Of a stretch of 64,000 nt of DNA, positions 1-8,829 are shown in pieces (the stretch's first letter is position 1; each line of letters starts with the position of its first letter). The stretch is from the NCBI RefSeq assembly GCF_014640335.1, contig NZ_BMGT01000003.1, positions 789,149 to 853,148 on the forward strand, written 5' to 3'. This DNA comes from Edaphobacter dinghuensis (GTDB lineage: Bacteria; Acidobacteriota; Terriglobia; Terriglobales; Acidobacteriaceae). A program made the translations under genes and the position numbers. Below the pieces are notes generated by a model. The model searched no databases, was not told the DNA's origin, and saw nothing but the letters and a program-made list of their open reading frames with translations.

Positions 1-1260
1 TCGGGCTTCTACTTCAACGTCAACGCCTATACCCCCGATGGTAAGGAGATGGTCTACAACGCTCCCGATGGAATCCACGTATTCGACCTGGCCACACGCA
101 CGTCCAAGCTGCTGGTTCCTAATCCGCCGCGTCCCGCAAATGCAGATGGAGCCAGCGCATTTCGCTCCGGAGTACATGCCATCGTCGTTGGCAAAAAGAC
201 GCCAAGCGTCTTCTTCTCGAAGTTTGATCCCGCGACCAAAACCAGCTCGGTCTACTCCGCGAATGTATACACCGGCGCAATCAAGAAGCTCGTAGCGCTG
301 CCGCCTCGTGCAAGTGTGGTCACAGTCAACGCCGATGAGACCCTGGCCGCAGGCACCTATATTGAAGGCAAAGGCGAAGACTACGGAGAACATCGCGTGA
401 ACCCTTCGGGAGTGAAGCCCGGCTTTCTCGTTCAGCCGCAGAACAAGGGCGAGATGATGGAGAGACGACTCGCTGCGCATCTGCCACTGGTGCTATTCAC
501 CATCAACCTCCAGACAGGAAAGATGACCACGCTGCTGCACAGCACCGACTGGATCAACCATCTGCTCTTTTCGCCCAGCGACCCGACCCTGCTGATGTAT
601 TGCCACGAAGGCCCGTGGCAAAAGGTCGACCGCATCTGGATGATCCACACCGACGGCACGCACAATACGCTGATCCACAAACGCACCATGGCAATGGAGA
701 TCGCCGGTCACGAGTTCTGGGGACTTGATGGTCAGACGATCTGGTACGACTGGCAGTATCCCAAAGGTGAGGACTTCTTTCTCGCCGGCTACAACCTTGA
801 GACACATAAGCGGACTGCCTTCCATATGCAGCGCAACGAGTGGTCGATTCACTTCAACCTTACCAAGGATCTCGACCTCTTCACCGGCGACGGTGGCGAT
901 CCAGGCCAAGTGGCCAAAGCCCCGGACGGAGAATGGATTGAGCTGTTCCATCCTCAGATGTTGAAGGTCGACGGCATCAACGAGCCGGACTTCTGGCAGC
1001 CCGGCGTCTTTCATGCCGAGCATCTCGTGAACATGTCCCATCACAACTATCGTCTCGAGCCGAATGTTCGCTTCTCTCCGGACAAGAAGATGGTGATCTT
1101 TACCAGCAACATGTTTGGCGACAGCTACGTGTTCGGTGTTGAGGTTGCTAAAGCTGTCAATCCACTGGCATCGGAGATTCACTCCACGCCGCGACTGGCA
1201 AAGAAGTTCAACCCCGTCGATCCAACGCCATTACACGCGTCGTCAGCGGCCCCCAGATAG
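1..1260 (+). CDS. ogl: Oligogalacturonate lyase, PL22 family (5' partial)
   Basis: The frame is open from the first base, so the start lies outside the window; 419 residues are visible. It resembles the seven-bladed propeller lyases that split unsaturated digalacturonate and short oligogalacturonides into 5-keto-4-deoxyuronate. Family-like features are the opening blade (NVNAYTPDGKEMVY) and a His-rich segment (HLVNMSHHNY, near residue 345 of the visible part) that matches the metal-binding histidines of PL22, followed by VRFSPDKKMVIFTSNMFG. A strong hairpin follows the stop. Neighbouring uronate carrier, dehydrogenases and rhamnosidase fit pectin catabolism. Family assignment is firm; the substrate range is inferred. 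Confidence 0.88.
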   Translation, partial: SGFYFNVNAYTPDGKEMVYNAPDGIHVFDLATRTSKLLVPNPPRPANADGASAFRSGVHAIVVGKKTPSVFFSKFDPATKTSSVYSANVYTGAIKKLVALPPRASVVTVNADETLAAGTYIEGKGEDYGEHRVNPSGVKPGFLVQPQNKGEMMERRLAAHLPLVLFTINLQTGKMTTLLHSTDWINHLLFSPSDPTLLMYCHEGPWQKVDRIWMIHTDGTHNTLIHKRTMAMEIAGHEFWGLDGQTIWYDWQYPKGEDFFLAGYNLETHKRTAFHMQRNEWSIHFNLTKDLDLFTGDGGDPGQVAKAPDGEWIELFHPQMLKVDGINEPDFWQPGVFHAEHLVNMSHHNYRLEPNVRFSPDKKMVIFTSNMFGDSYVFGVEVAKAVNPLASEIHSTPRLAKKFNPVDPTPLHASSAAPR

Positions 1261-1272
1261 TCTGGACTATCG

Positions 1273-1316
1273 AACTCCCCGATGCAGGACTGTTATGCCT
1301 CGGGGAGTTTTAAATT
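1273..1316 (+). terminator. Rho-independent terminator after the oligogalacturonate lyase
   Basis: A perfect 10-bp inverted repeat (AACTCCCCGA at 1273-1282, TCGGGGAGTT at 1300-1309) is followed by TTTAAATTT. It lies 13 bases after the lyase stop codon. Confidence 0.8.
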
Positions 1317-1472
1317 TAGTCGGTCCTGCATCTCCTCAAAAGAGCAGGATCGTACATTTCGTGTAATCTGGGCAGGCTGTCATTCAACTACGATCGGACT
1401 GCTCAACTGCAACACACAGCCACATCGAGCGAAGAAACCCACGTACAGCGTCGCCGCTGGCGCATCGCCTGG

Positions 1473-2720
1473 TTGTTAGGGATAGGCGTTCTGGTCAACT
1501 ACTTTGACCGCGTAAACCTGTCAGTCTCGCACCAGGCTCTCATCACAACCTTCGGCATCTCGGCAGTCACCTTCGGCTATCTCTCCGGTGCCTATAACTG
1601 GACCTACGCCATGTTCCAGTTGCCCATCGGTGTCTTGCTCGACAAATTCGGCATTCGCCGTGTCGGTCTTATCGGAACATTTCTGTGGGGCATCGCCTCC
1701 TTCGGCGCAGCAATTACGCCAAATTTAGGAGGCTTCTTCGCAGCCCGGCTACTGTTGGGCGTTGGCGAAGCCCCTACCTTTCCTGCGAACGCAAAGGCCA
1801 TCGGCTATTGGTTTCCAGCGAAAGAGCGCTGCTTTGCCACAGCCATCTTCGACTCTGCCGCAAAATTTTCTTCCGCTATCGGCGTGCCTATCATCGGCAT
1901 CCTGCTGTTAAAGGTGGGCTGGCGATGGAGCTTTGCCATCACCGGAATCGTCAGCCTTATTTATTTCCTCTTCTTTTGGAAGATCTATCGTGACCCAAAC
2001 GACGATCCGAAGCTAACCGATGCTGAACGGCGACACATCGCCGATGACGCAGAGCCCGAAGTTGTCGATGACCGTCTGCGTGGCAACGCATCCCTCGGCT
2101 TTCTGCTGCGACAACGAAAAGTTCTTGCAATGGTACTGGGCTTCGGCTCCTACAACTATGTCTTTTATCTGCTGCTGACCTGGTTGCCCAGCTATCTCTC
2201 CTCCGCCCTGCACATCGATCTCCTGCACTCCTTCCTCTATACCGGGGTGCCATGGCTAGTAGCAACTGCCGCCGATCTGATCGTAGGCGGCTGGCTGGTC
2301 GATGGGCTAATTCAACGAGGGGTGAACGCGAACCTTGTTCGCAAGATCGTTCTGATCGGCGGCACCGCTCTCGGTCTCGGCATCATCGGCGCTGCCCATG
2401 CCCACACACCTGCGCGAGCGTTGCTCTGGATCAGCATCTCCATCGGAGGCCTCTCGGCTGCGGCTCCGGTCGGCTGGTCGATTCCATCGCTCATCGCGCC
2501 ACGCCACAGTGTCGGCAAGGTGGGCGGCATCATGAATTTCTCGAATCAGATATCCGGCATTTGTGCGCCGATCATCACCGGCTATGTTGTGGCGGCAACG
2601 CGATCGTTTGCCTGGGCCTTCGGCGTGTCGGCGGTATATCTGCTCATTGGCATAGCGGCATACATCTTTATGCTGGGCAAAATCGAGCCCATGCCGCCAG
2701 AGACCCAACCTGCCGCATAA
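1473..2720 (+). CDS. MFS transporter, anion:cation symporter family (probable hexuronate carrier)
   Basis: About 12 membrane segments. The loop motif DKFGIRRVG after TM2 is the MFS signature, and VNYFDRVNLS in TM1 is typical of the ACS subfamily that holds ExuT-type hexuronate carriers. The TTG at 1473 is the first conventional start codon in the frame but would remove the basic leader. The frame is open from 1320 and encodes a plausible N-terminus (HVQRRRWRIAW) directly before TM1, with no ATG, GTG or TTG there; the CTG at 1407 is a candidate start. Placement between pectin lyase and sugar dehydrogenases suggests import of galacturonate or its unsaturated products, which is inference. Confidence 0.85.
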   Translation: MLGIGVLVNYFDRVNLSVSHQALITTFGISAVTFGYLSGAYNWTYAMFQLPIGVLLDKFGIRRVGLIGTFLWGIASFGAAITPNLGGFFAARLLLGVGEAPTFPANAKAIGYWFPAKERCFATAIFDSAAKFSSAIGVPIIGILLLKVGWRWSFAITGIVSLIYFLFFWKIYRDPNDDPKLTDAERRHIADDAEPEVVDDRLRGNASLGFLLRQRKVLAMVLGFGSYNYVFYLLLTWLPSYLSSALHIDLLHSFLYTGVPWLVATAADLIVGGWLVDGLIQRGVNANLVRKIVLIGGTALGLGIIGAAHAHTPARALLWISISIGGLSAAAPVGWSIPSLIAPRHSVGKVGGIMNFSNQISGICAPIITGYVVAATRSFAWAFGVSAVYLLIGIAAYIFMLGKIEPMPPETQPAA

Positions 2721-2727
2721 CCCGCAG

Positions 2728-3510
2728 CTACACGGTTGCGCGCATAGCTCCAGTTGAGATGCCACCATCAATCAGAAGCGTCTGTCCGGTGATATAGCGG
2801 CTCGATTCCGCGGCCAAAAATACTACGGCGCTCTCAAGATCGCGCGGCTCGCCCGGCCGTTTCACCGGAATGCGGTCCTTCAGATATTCGACCCACTTCT
2901 CACTCTGGTAGAGCACCGTGTTCTGCTTGGTATGAAACCAGCCCGGTGCCAGGCAATTTACTGTAATGCCATATTTGCCCCAGTCATCCGCAAGGCTCAT
3001 CGTAAGTTGTTTGATACCGCCGCGACTCGCGCCATAGGGAGCCAGCCCCGCGTACCCAAAAACGCTGGTGACAGAACCAATATTGATGATGCGCCCGTAT
3101 CCATGCGGCACCATCCTGCGCGCCATCTGCTGCGCTACAAAAAAACTGCCGCGAAGGTTCGTATCGAGGATCAGGTTCCAGTCATCCCACGTTACGTCCA
3201 GGGCCGGTTTGCGCACATTGCATCCGGCATTGTTGACCAGAATATGAATCTGGCCGCACACTGCCTCCGCCTCCGCCGCCATACGCTCGATGCTGCCCTG
3301 ATCGCGTACATCCAGAGCAATCGGTGTAGCCTTCCGCCCAATTGCTTCTATCTCAGTTACAAAATCTGAGAGGTCGTCACGACTCCTGCTGGTGAGAATC
3401 AGGTCTGCTCCGGCATGTGCGAGCGCACGTGCGAAGATCTGTCCAAGGCCACGGCTGGCCCCGGTAACAAGAGCGGTTTGCCCGCTTAAATCGAAGAGAG
3501 GGTTGGTCAT
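2728..3510 (-). CDS. SDR-family oxidoreductase (gluconate 5-dehydrogenase-like)
   Basis: Classical short-chain dehydrogenase of 260 residues: NAD(P) motif TGASRGLG near residue 17, NNAG near 93, a Ser near 145 and the C-terminal ITGQTLLIDGG. Similar enzymes interconvert keto-sugar acids (2-keto/5-keto-gluconate, 2,5-diketo-3-deoxygluconate). The active-site YxxxK reads YGASR, so the usual catalytic Lys is Arg (codon CGC on the coding strand). Its ATG overlaps the upstream dehydrogenase stop in TAATG, implying translational coupling. Role in the 4-deoxyuronate branch of pectin breakdown is inferred. Confidence 0.85.
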   Translation of the reverse strand: MTNPLFDLSGQTALVTGASRGLGQIFARALAHAGADLILTSRSRDDLSDFVTEIEAIGRKATPIALDVRDQGSIERMAAEAEAVCGQIHILVNNAGCNVRKPALDVTWDDWNLILDTNLRGSFFVAQQMARRMVPHGYGRIINIGSVTSVFGYAGLAPYGASRGGIKQLTMSLADDWGKYGITVNCLAPGWFHTKQNTVLYQSEKWVEYLKDRIPVKRPGEPRDLESAVVFLAAESSRYITGQTLLIDGGISTGAMRATV

Positions 3511-4559
3511 TATTTCGCTGCACCTTCACGTGGATCAAGAACAATCTTCATCAGGTTCGGTTCACGCGCATACAGGCGTTTGAACCATTCAGGGCCATCG
3601 GTCAAGGGAGCAACAGCAGTAATCAGTGGGCCAACTTTGATCTTTCCTTCAGCAATTAACTGCATCGCCTCCGGGTATTCACCCGACGACGCGCACGAGC
3701 CTTGCAGGCGTATCTGCCGCGAGACAACCTTCTGCAAGTGGATAGTGACCTGTGGCGTGATATTTCCTACGAGTGTCACCGTACCACCCTTGCGAACACA
3801 GTCAATTGCGGAGCTGACGGTCTCATTGCGGCCCACTGCCTCCAGCACAACATCAACTCCGCGCCCATCGGTTAGCCGCATAATCTCGTCAAGCAACTCA
3901 GGCCCGGAGAGCAGAAGCGTCTTGTCCGCGCCAAGATCGGCTGCAAGCTTCAGGCGAGTGGCGTCGACATCCGCAATCAGGACGCGAGAGCAACCAGCCG
4001 CGCGAGCCGCCTGCAACAGCAGCAGCCCAATCATTCCCGCCCCAATAACCAGCGCCGTCTCTCCGCCCTTCATCTCCGAGACATGCACTCCGTGAAGCGC
4101 CACGGAAACAGCCTCAAGCATAGCCGCCTCAGCAAACGACAACTCAGAGGGCAACGGATACAGAATCCGCTCAGGCACCGTGACATACTCCGCGAATGCG
4201 CCATGCCGACGAAACTCGCCGCAGGAGACACCCACCACCTGACGGTTATCGCAGAGATTTACCTCGCCTCGCTGGCAGAAGTCGCACGCTCCGCAATAGA
4301 CGGTCGAGTCAAAGGTGACGCGGTCGCCCTTGGCAAACTTGCTGACGGCAGAGCCCACAGCAGACACGATGCCCGCTGCCTCGTGGCCCATGACGATCGG
4401 CGGAATCCGTCGCCCGGTAGAGCCGTCGTATCCATGCACATCGCTGCCGCAGATGCCGCATGCAGCTACCTGCACAAGAACATCGTCGGGGCCGGGAACA
4501 GGTGCCGGCAGGTCCTGAAGTTCAAGATTTTTGTACTCGGAGAGCAGCAAAGCCTTCAT
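3510..4559 (-). CDS. Zinc-dependent medium-chain alcohol dehydrogenase (sorbitol/galactitol type)
   Basis: 349 residues with the MDR layout: catalytic zinc ligands in CGICGSDVHGYD (about 34) and GHEAAG (about 60), structural zinc cysteines in CGACDFCQRGEVNLC (about 90-104), and a Rossmann motif VIGAGMIGLLLLQ near 168. The family oxidises polyols or sugar acids with NAD. It is first of a coupled pair with the downstream SDR gene (one-base overlap, TAATG). The location between GH106 and the SDR suggests a sugar-acid dehydrogenase in rhamnose or uronate use; the exact substrate cannot be read from the sequence. Confidence 0.85.
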   Translation of the reverse strand: MKALLLSEYKNLELQDLPAPVPGPDDVLVQVAACGICGSDVHGYDGSTGRRIPPIVMGHEAAGIVSAVGSAVSKFAKGDRVTFDSTVYCGACDFCQRGEVNLCDNRQVVGVSCGEFRRHGAFAEYVTVPERILYPLPSELSFAEAAMLEAVSVALHGVHVSEMKGGETALVIGAGMIGLLLLQAARAAGCSRVLIADVDATRLKLAADLGADKTLLLSGPELLDEIMRLTDGRGVDVVLEAVGRNETVSSAIDCVRKGGTVTLVGNITPQVTIHLQKVVSRQIRLQGSCASSGEYPEAMQLIAEGKIKVGPLITAVAPLTDGPEWFKRLYAREPNLMKIVLDPREGAAK

Positions 4560-4607
4560 CGTGATTTAAGCCTCTCCGATAAAGGTACAACGTTCTTCAA
4601 TAGATTC

Positions 4608-4637
4608 GTAGAACCTGTTCCATAGAGCAGGTTCTAC
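4608..4637 (-). terminator. Hairpin overlapping the GH106 stop codon
   Basis: Perfect 10-bp inverted repeat (GTAGAACCTG at 4608-4617, CAGGTTCTAC at 4628-4637) that includes the rhamnosidase stop codon at 4634-4636. No T-run follows on the minus strand, so it may be a processing or stability hairpin between GH106 and the dehydrogenase pair rather than a full terminator. Confidence 0.5.
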
Positions 4638-7600
4638 CTGAGCGAGAGCCGATACACCGGCTCCAGAGTGACTGGCCCAATAAGACCGGAGGGTAGCAGC
4701 GGCGAGTCGCTGGTGTACTTGCGGATATTCGTCCATGTGTAATGCTTGCCCGTGCTGGATTGTGCATCGCCGATCAACCGGTTGGGCCAGAGATTAGTGA
4801 CATCAACTTCGATGACGTTGTCTCCTGCGTGCAGCAGGGTATCGACGCGTATCGCAAACGGCTGTTTCCAGAGTATTCCCGCAGGCTTGCCGTTAATGCG
4901 GATCGAAGCGACTTCATGTACCTCGCCCAGATTAAGCCATGTAGTGTGGGTGGCGGCGAGCTGAGCGGCGCTCAGATGAAGCGTCGTGCGATAAGTGGCT
5001 GTGCCCGAAAAATAGCGAATGCCGGGATCCTTGAACTCAGTCCAAGACTGAAGGCGGTCGACCTTCACCTGCGGTGGCGCACCCCAGTCAGGCGGAAAAC
5101 TCAGCGTCCATGGTCCACGCACAGCGATCGCTGCTGCTGCATCCGTGGCGAGCCGTTTCGTCTTACCATCGGCAAAGGCAATCTCGTAGCTGCCGGGATC
5201 AGCCGTTGTAAGAAGCTCGCCGCCTCCATCCTCTTGTGCCGCGAGGTGGAAGGGAAGCGCAGTCTCGCTGGCATGGGCCGCATCGTAAACCGTAGTGCCG
5301 TTATGTTGAATGCGAATGATGCTGTCTCGAGCCGAATGGCGGAAGACGATGAAGATGGAGCCGTAGGCTCGCAACGAGAGCGGTATAGCCGTTCTGCCAT
5401 CGGTCGTCGACGCGAAGAGCAGACTAGGATGCGTCTCGCCGGTGACTGCATCGAACAACTCCGGCTGCTTCCTGCCTACGCGCAAAGTAACGGTTGCCTG
5501 TAACGGCTTGGGCTGACGGTTGCGGATGAAGTAGATGTCGGCACCGGCAGTAGCGCGATGCACATAATCGAGCGACGCGGTCTGCTCTGGAGTAGCTGCA
5601 TCAAAGTCGGGCAGCACGCCAAGTTGCTGCATGGCCGCATGAGCATTGTCGGTACAAAAGAGCTGTCCCTTACCGGTTTTGCTGCGATGCTCTGCACTCT
5701 GCTCGCACGGCGTCCAGAGCGTATCGGCAATTGCAGAGAACCGTGCTGCGTCCGACTCTGAGACGATGCCCTGGCTGTGCAGAGGGCGCAGGCCAATCAA
5801 AGTCCCTCCACCTTCAACGTAGTGCTGTGCCAGTTCGAGCACTGCCAGTGGAAGGATGCGCGAGTGTGGCAGAACTAGTGCGCGATAGTGGATGCCCTCC
5901 GGCGTGTGCAGATCGCCCGAGCCGGTCAGCATGCGTCCAAGCAGCGCATCCGTGCTGGTGACGTCGTAGTCATAACCCGGCAGCACTCTGGCTGGATCAT
6001 CACGCTTCAAGCGAACAAAGTTGGGAACATTGTCGCCGTAATAGTAGAGGACATCATTGACGGGATTACCCTGTTGCATCAGGAACTGCGAGCGATTGAG
6101 ATAAAGGAAGAATGGCCCGGCGTCGCGCCACCAGGTAACGTTAGGATTGAGGTGCGTTCCGGCAAAGTACTCCTGCCCGGGCAGTCCAAGTTCAGGAGGC
6201 GACGAGGTGAATGCATGCCACACCAGGCGATTCAGCCCTTCGGTTAGCGCCTGATCGAACGAAGGCTTCAGGTTCATCCCGATCGACTCGTTCCACTGGT
6301 TGCCGATCGAGGTCATTCCTTCGGCGGCAGAAAAGGGTCGCCCATAGATATGCGCGGCGCTGGCCGCCTCCTTGACGAAGTAGCGGTCCGTATCAGCCGA
6401 CCGGTGCTGGGGCGACATCGCCCAGTACTCCGTCTGCGGAACGGCGCTTCGCTGAAAGGTCTCGAGCGCATCAATGGGCGCGCTGTGCGGTCCGCCGGAC
6501 TCGCATTGAATGCCGAGGCCAAACTGTTTGGCACGTTCAGCCATATGGTCATAATGCGTGTTCACCAGATCGGCTACGGTGCGGCGAAGGTCGGCGAGAA
6601 AGCGGTTGCTCAACTCACGGCTGCCGATGATGCGTCCAGCAACGATGGGAAGATAAGGCACAGGATCATACCCACGGCGGCGGCGAAACTCTTCGCGAAA
6701 CCGCCCTGTCCAATTTGTGCCGCCAAGCTCCCAGCTATCGGTCGCCACATATTTCAAACTCTTCCCGACATAGGGAGCAGCAGCACCGGTAAGCAGCGGA
6801 AGAACAGCCCTGTCCCAGTAATGGTCGAGTGCCGTGGTATCGAGGTAGTCGATGGCAAGGCCCTGCCATGCGCCGCTCGATGTGGAGACACGCGCGTCCG
6901 AATCCGTATAGCCAATGCGTAGAACCTCCCAGCTATAAGGGCTATCGGAAGGCGGAGCCCAGTGCAGAGTGCCGTCGGCGTCGACCTTATCAGAGATATC
7001 CTGCACCTCAACTTTCGCGAAGTCAGCATCCTGATCCGAGCTGGTTGGTGCAGTCTCGGTTAGCAGCGAGCTTAGATCAGGCATCGAAAACCCATCTTCG
7101 GCAGCCGCTGACTTCAGCGCAAGACGAGTCATCGGCTTGCGGCTATCTCCGGGCGCACTGGCCAGCGCAGCTCCCTTGTGCAGAGGATATGCAAGTACAG
7201 ATATCTGACGATAAAAGCCATTCTTCTCTTTAGGCTGATCTAGCCGAATAATTCCAGCTGCGTCCGGGCGAACCGTCGTTCGCGACCAGGTCAGAAGCTT
7301 TGATGCATCCTCCGGCTTCACCTGCGGCCCTCCGAGGTTCCAGCCGCTGGTGATATTGAGCGTTACCTCCAGCCCAAGCTGGTTCGCAACGCGCAGAGCA
7401 TGAACATACAACTCCTTCCATGCGGGCGAGCCAAACTCCGGACCAGGAGGCACATTGTCATTGCCACCTTGATTGGCTCCATTGGCATCGACCAGCAAAA
7501 CTCCGCCATAACCTTTTTTCTTCATCTCGGTCAGATCGCGTGTGATGGTTGCCTTCGTCGTGTGGCCGTTGAGCCACCACCAGTAGCAGCGCAGTCGCGC

Positions 7601-7783
7601 CGGTGCGGGAGGGCTCTGAAAGCCGCGAACCAATGAATCGCTTGAGACACTGCCGAGTCTCTCCGGCACACTACGGGTACTCTTCGCAGGCTGGCTGTAT
7701 GCCGCTGCGAGAGGCAGCGAGGTAAAAGCAAGTGCAAGTGCAAGTGCAAGCTGTCGCGTTACGGTATGCCGGGAACCTGTCAT
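4634..7783 (-). CDS. Secreted GH106-like alpha-L-rhamnosidase
   Basis: 1049 residues with an N-terminal signal peptide (basic start, LALALALAF, cleavage after AAA-YSQ). The leading block RCYWWWLNGHTTKATITRDL and the Glu-rich barrel segments (for example DSWELGGTNWTG, CESGGP) are characteristic of glycoside hydrolase family 106, large enzymes that release L-rhamnose from rhamnogalacturonan or glycosides. A C-terminal galactose-binding-like beta domain appears to start near residue 900 (GVWTLSFPPDWG-like block). It is followed on the same strand by the two dehydrogenases. The substrate is inferred from the pectin context. The leader codes for a GCAAGT hexamer repeat. Confidence 0.85.
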   Translation of the reverse strand: MTGSRHTVTRQLALALALAFTSLPLAAAYSQPAKSTRSVPERLGSVSSDSLVRGFQSPPAPARLRCYWWWLNGHTTKATITRDLTEMKKKGYGGVLLVDANGANQGGNDNVPPGPEFGSPAWKELYVHALRVANQLGLEVTLNITSGWNLGGPQVKPEDASKLLTWSRTTVRPDAAGIIRLDQPKEKNGFYRQISVLAYPLHKGAALASAPGDSRKPMTRLALKSAAAEDGFSMPDLSSLLTETAPTSSDQDADFAKVEVQDISDKVDADGTLHWAPPSDSPYSWEVLRIGYTDSDARVSTSSGAWQGLAIDYLDTTALDHYWDRAVLPLLTGAAAPYVGKSLKYVATDSWELGGTNWTGRFREEFRRRRGYDPVPYLPIVAGRIIGSRELSNRFLADLRRTVADLVNTHYDHMAERAKQFGLGIQCESGGPHSAPIDALETFQRSAVPQTEYWAMSPQHRSADTDRYFVKEAASAAHIYGRPFSAAEGMTSIGNQWNESIGMNLKPSFDQALTEGLNRLVWHAFTSSPPELGLPGQEYFAGTHLNPNVTWWRDAGPFFLYLNRSQFLMQQGNPVNDVLYYYGDNVPNFVRLKRDDPARVLPGYDYDVTSTDALLGRMLTGSGDLHTPEGIHYRALVLPHSRILPLAVLELAQHYVEGGGTLIGLRPLHSQGIVSESDAARFSAIADTLWTPCEQSAEHRSKTGKGQLFCTDNAHAAMQQLGVLPDFDAATPEQTASLDYVHRATAGADIYFIRNRQPKPLQATVTLRVGRKQPELFDAVTGETHPSLLFASTTDGRTAIPLSLRAYGSIFIVFRHSARDSIIRIQHNGTTVYDAAHASETALPFHLAAQEDGGGELLTTADPGSYEIAFADGKTKRLATDAAAAIAVRGPWTLSFPPDWGAPPQVKVDRLQSWTEFKDPGIRYFSGTATYRTTLHLSAAQLAATHTTWLNLGEVHEVASIRINGKPAGILWKQPFAIRVDTLLHAGDNVIEVDVTNLWPNRLIGDAQSSTGKHYTWTNIRKYTSDSPLLPSGLIGPVTLEPVYRLSLR

Positions 7784-7836
7784 GCGGAGTCTTTCTCTGA
7801 AGTGATAATGCCTGTGGATCGTCAGGCAATGTGTGA

Positions 7837-7882
7837 AAAAACTATGCGCTGCAGGACAGCAATCACTGACCTGCAGCGCATA
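7837..7882 (-). terminator. Rho-independent terminator upstream of GH106
   Basis: Perfect 13-bp inverted repeat (7843-7855 with 7870-7882) followed on the minus strand by AGTTTTTT. It would stop minus-strand transcripts arriving from above 7883, where the only candidate is the receptor tail at 7895-7933. Confidence 0.75.
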
Positions 7883-7894
7883 AGCTGAACAGCA

Positions 7895-7933
7895 CTAAAA
7901 GTTAATATGGGCCGTGATCTGCGTCAGAGTAAT
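7895..7933 (-). pseudogene. C-terminal relic of a TonB-dependent receptor gene
   Basis: Read on the minus strand, the last codons spell ITLTQITAHINF then TAG, with an in-frame stop (7934-7936) directly before. The end resembles the outer-membrane C-terminus of the intact receptor in this window (FQFAGHVNF). A terminator follows 13 bases after the stop, as expected for a real gene end. I infer that a receptor gene once preceded GH106 and was deleted down to about 12 codons. The evidence is short, so this remains tentative. Confidence 0.45.
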
Positions 7934-8044
7934 CTAGAGACTATTTCTAAGAATACGCATTCTTAAATCCATAGAACCTCCACGATTTGCACTTCTGTCG
8001 AACTTGCGAACACAAAGATATAGATAAGCAATAGCAAAAAGGAA

Positions 8045-8793
8045 GTGCATATACTGACCAAAGTATTGGACAAAATAACCAACAAGCTGGCGGAGTGCCA
8101 AATCGTCTATATCTTTGAAGGTGCTGGCACGCTCGAGACGGACAAACTGACCATCCGTGTCCATGCTGGCGATGCCATGCTGCTCTCGCCCAATCAATGG
8201 CACCGCTACAAGCCCGACGACGCAACAGGATGGCACGAGTACTGGGTTGGATTTTCCGGTGAATCGATCAAGCGAATCTTCAGCGCGGGTTTCTTTTCAA
8301 GAAAAAGTCCTGTCACCCACATTCGTGAAGAAAAGATCATGCTGACGACCTTTGGCCATCTCTTCCAGAACGCGAAGGAAAATACTCCGGCATTGCAGCA
8401 GGTCATGCTGGCCGCACCAGCGTTCTTCTTTCGCTCGTCTGCTCCTCAGGGCAGCCACTCTCTGCTGCCACGCAGGGCACCAGCCAGATGGTCGAACGCG
8501 TGCGCGCGATGATGACAGCGGAAGAGACGCGAGACAAGCCGCTCGAAGGCTTCGCGAAAGATCTGAAGATCAGTTACTCCACCTTTCGCCGAACGTTCCG
8601 CGAGCATACGGGCATGAGCCCGCACCAATATCGCCTGCATCTCAAGGTCAGCTCTGCCCGCGAGCTTCTGCGCAGCACGACCCTCACCGTCAAGGAGATC
8701 AGCTATCGCTGCGGTTTCGAAGACGAGCAATACTTCTGCCGCATCTTCAAGCGTCAGACCGGCAATACCCCAGGCCAGTTTCGCGGGCGGTAA
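8045..8793 (+). pseudogene. AraC-family transcriptional regulator, truncated and frameshifted
   Basis: An AraC-type cupin domain (CQIVYIFEGAGTLETD, PNQWHRYKPDD, WHEYWVGFSG) runs in one frame from a GTG at 8045 to about 8415. The protein then continues in another frame: TSVLLSLVCSS from about 8418, then a double helix-turn-helix (ISYSTFRRTFREHTGMSPHQ, YRCGFEDEQYFCRIFKRQTG) to the stop at 8793. A single missing base near 8416 explains the shift. The first roughly 30 residues usual before the cupin strand are also absent, with a stop at 8021. It probably regulated the neighbouring pectin genes. A sequencing error could explain the shift but not the lost N-terminus. Confidence 0.8.
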
Positions 8794-8829
8794 AAAATCT
8801 TTGTAAAAACCCGGAAGACCTGCGCCGAA

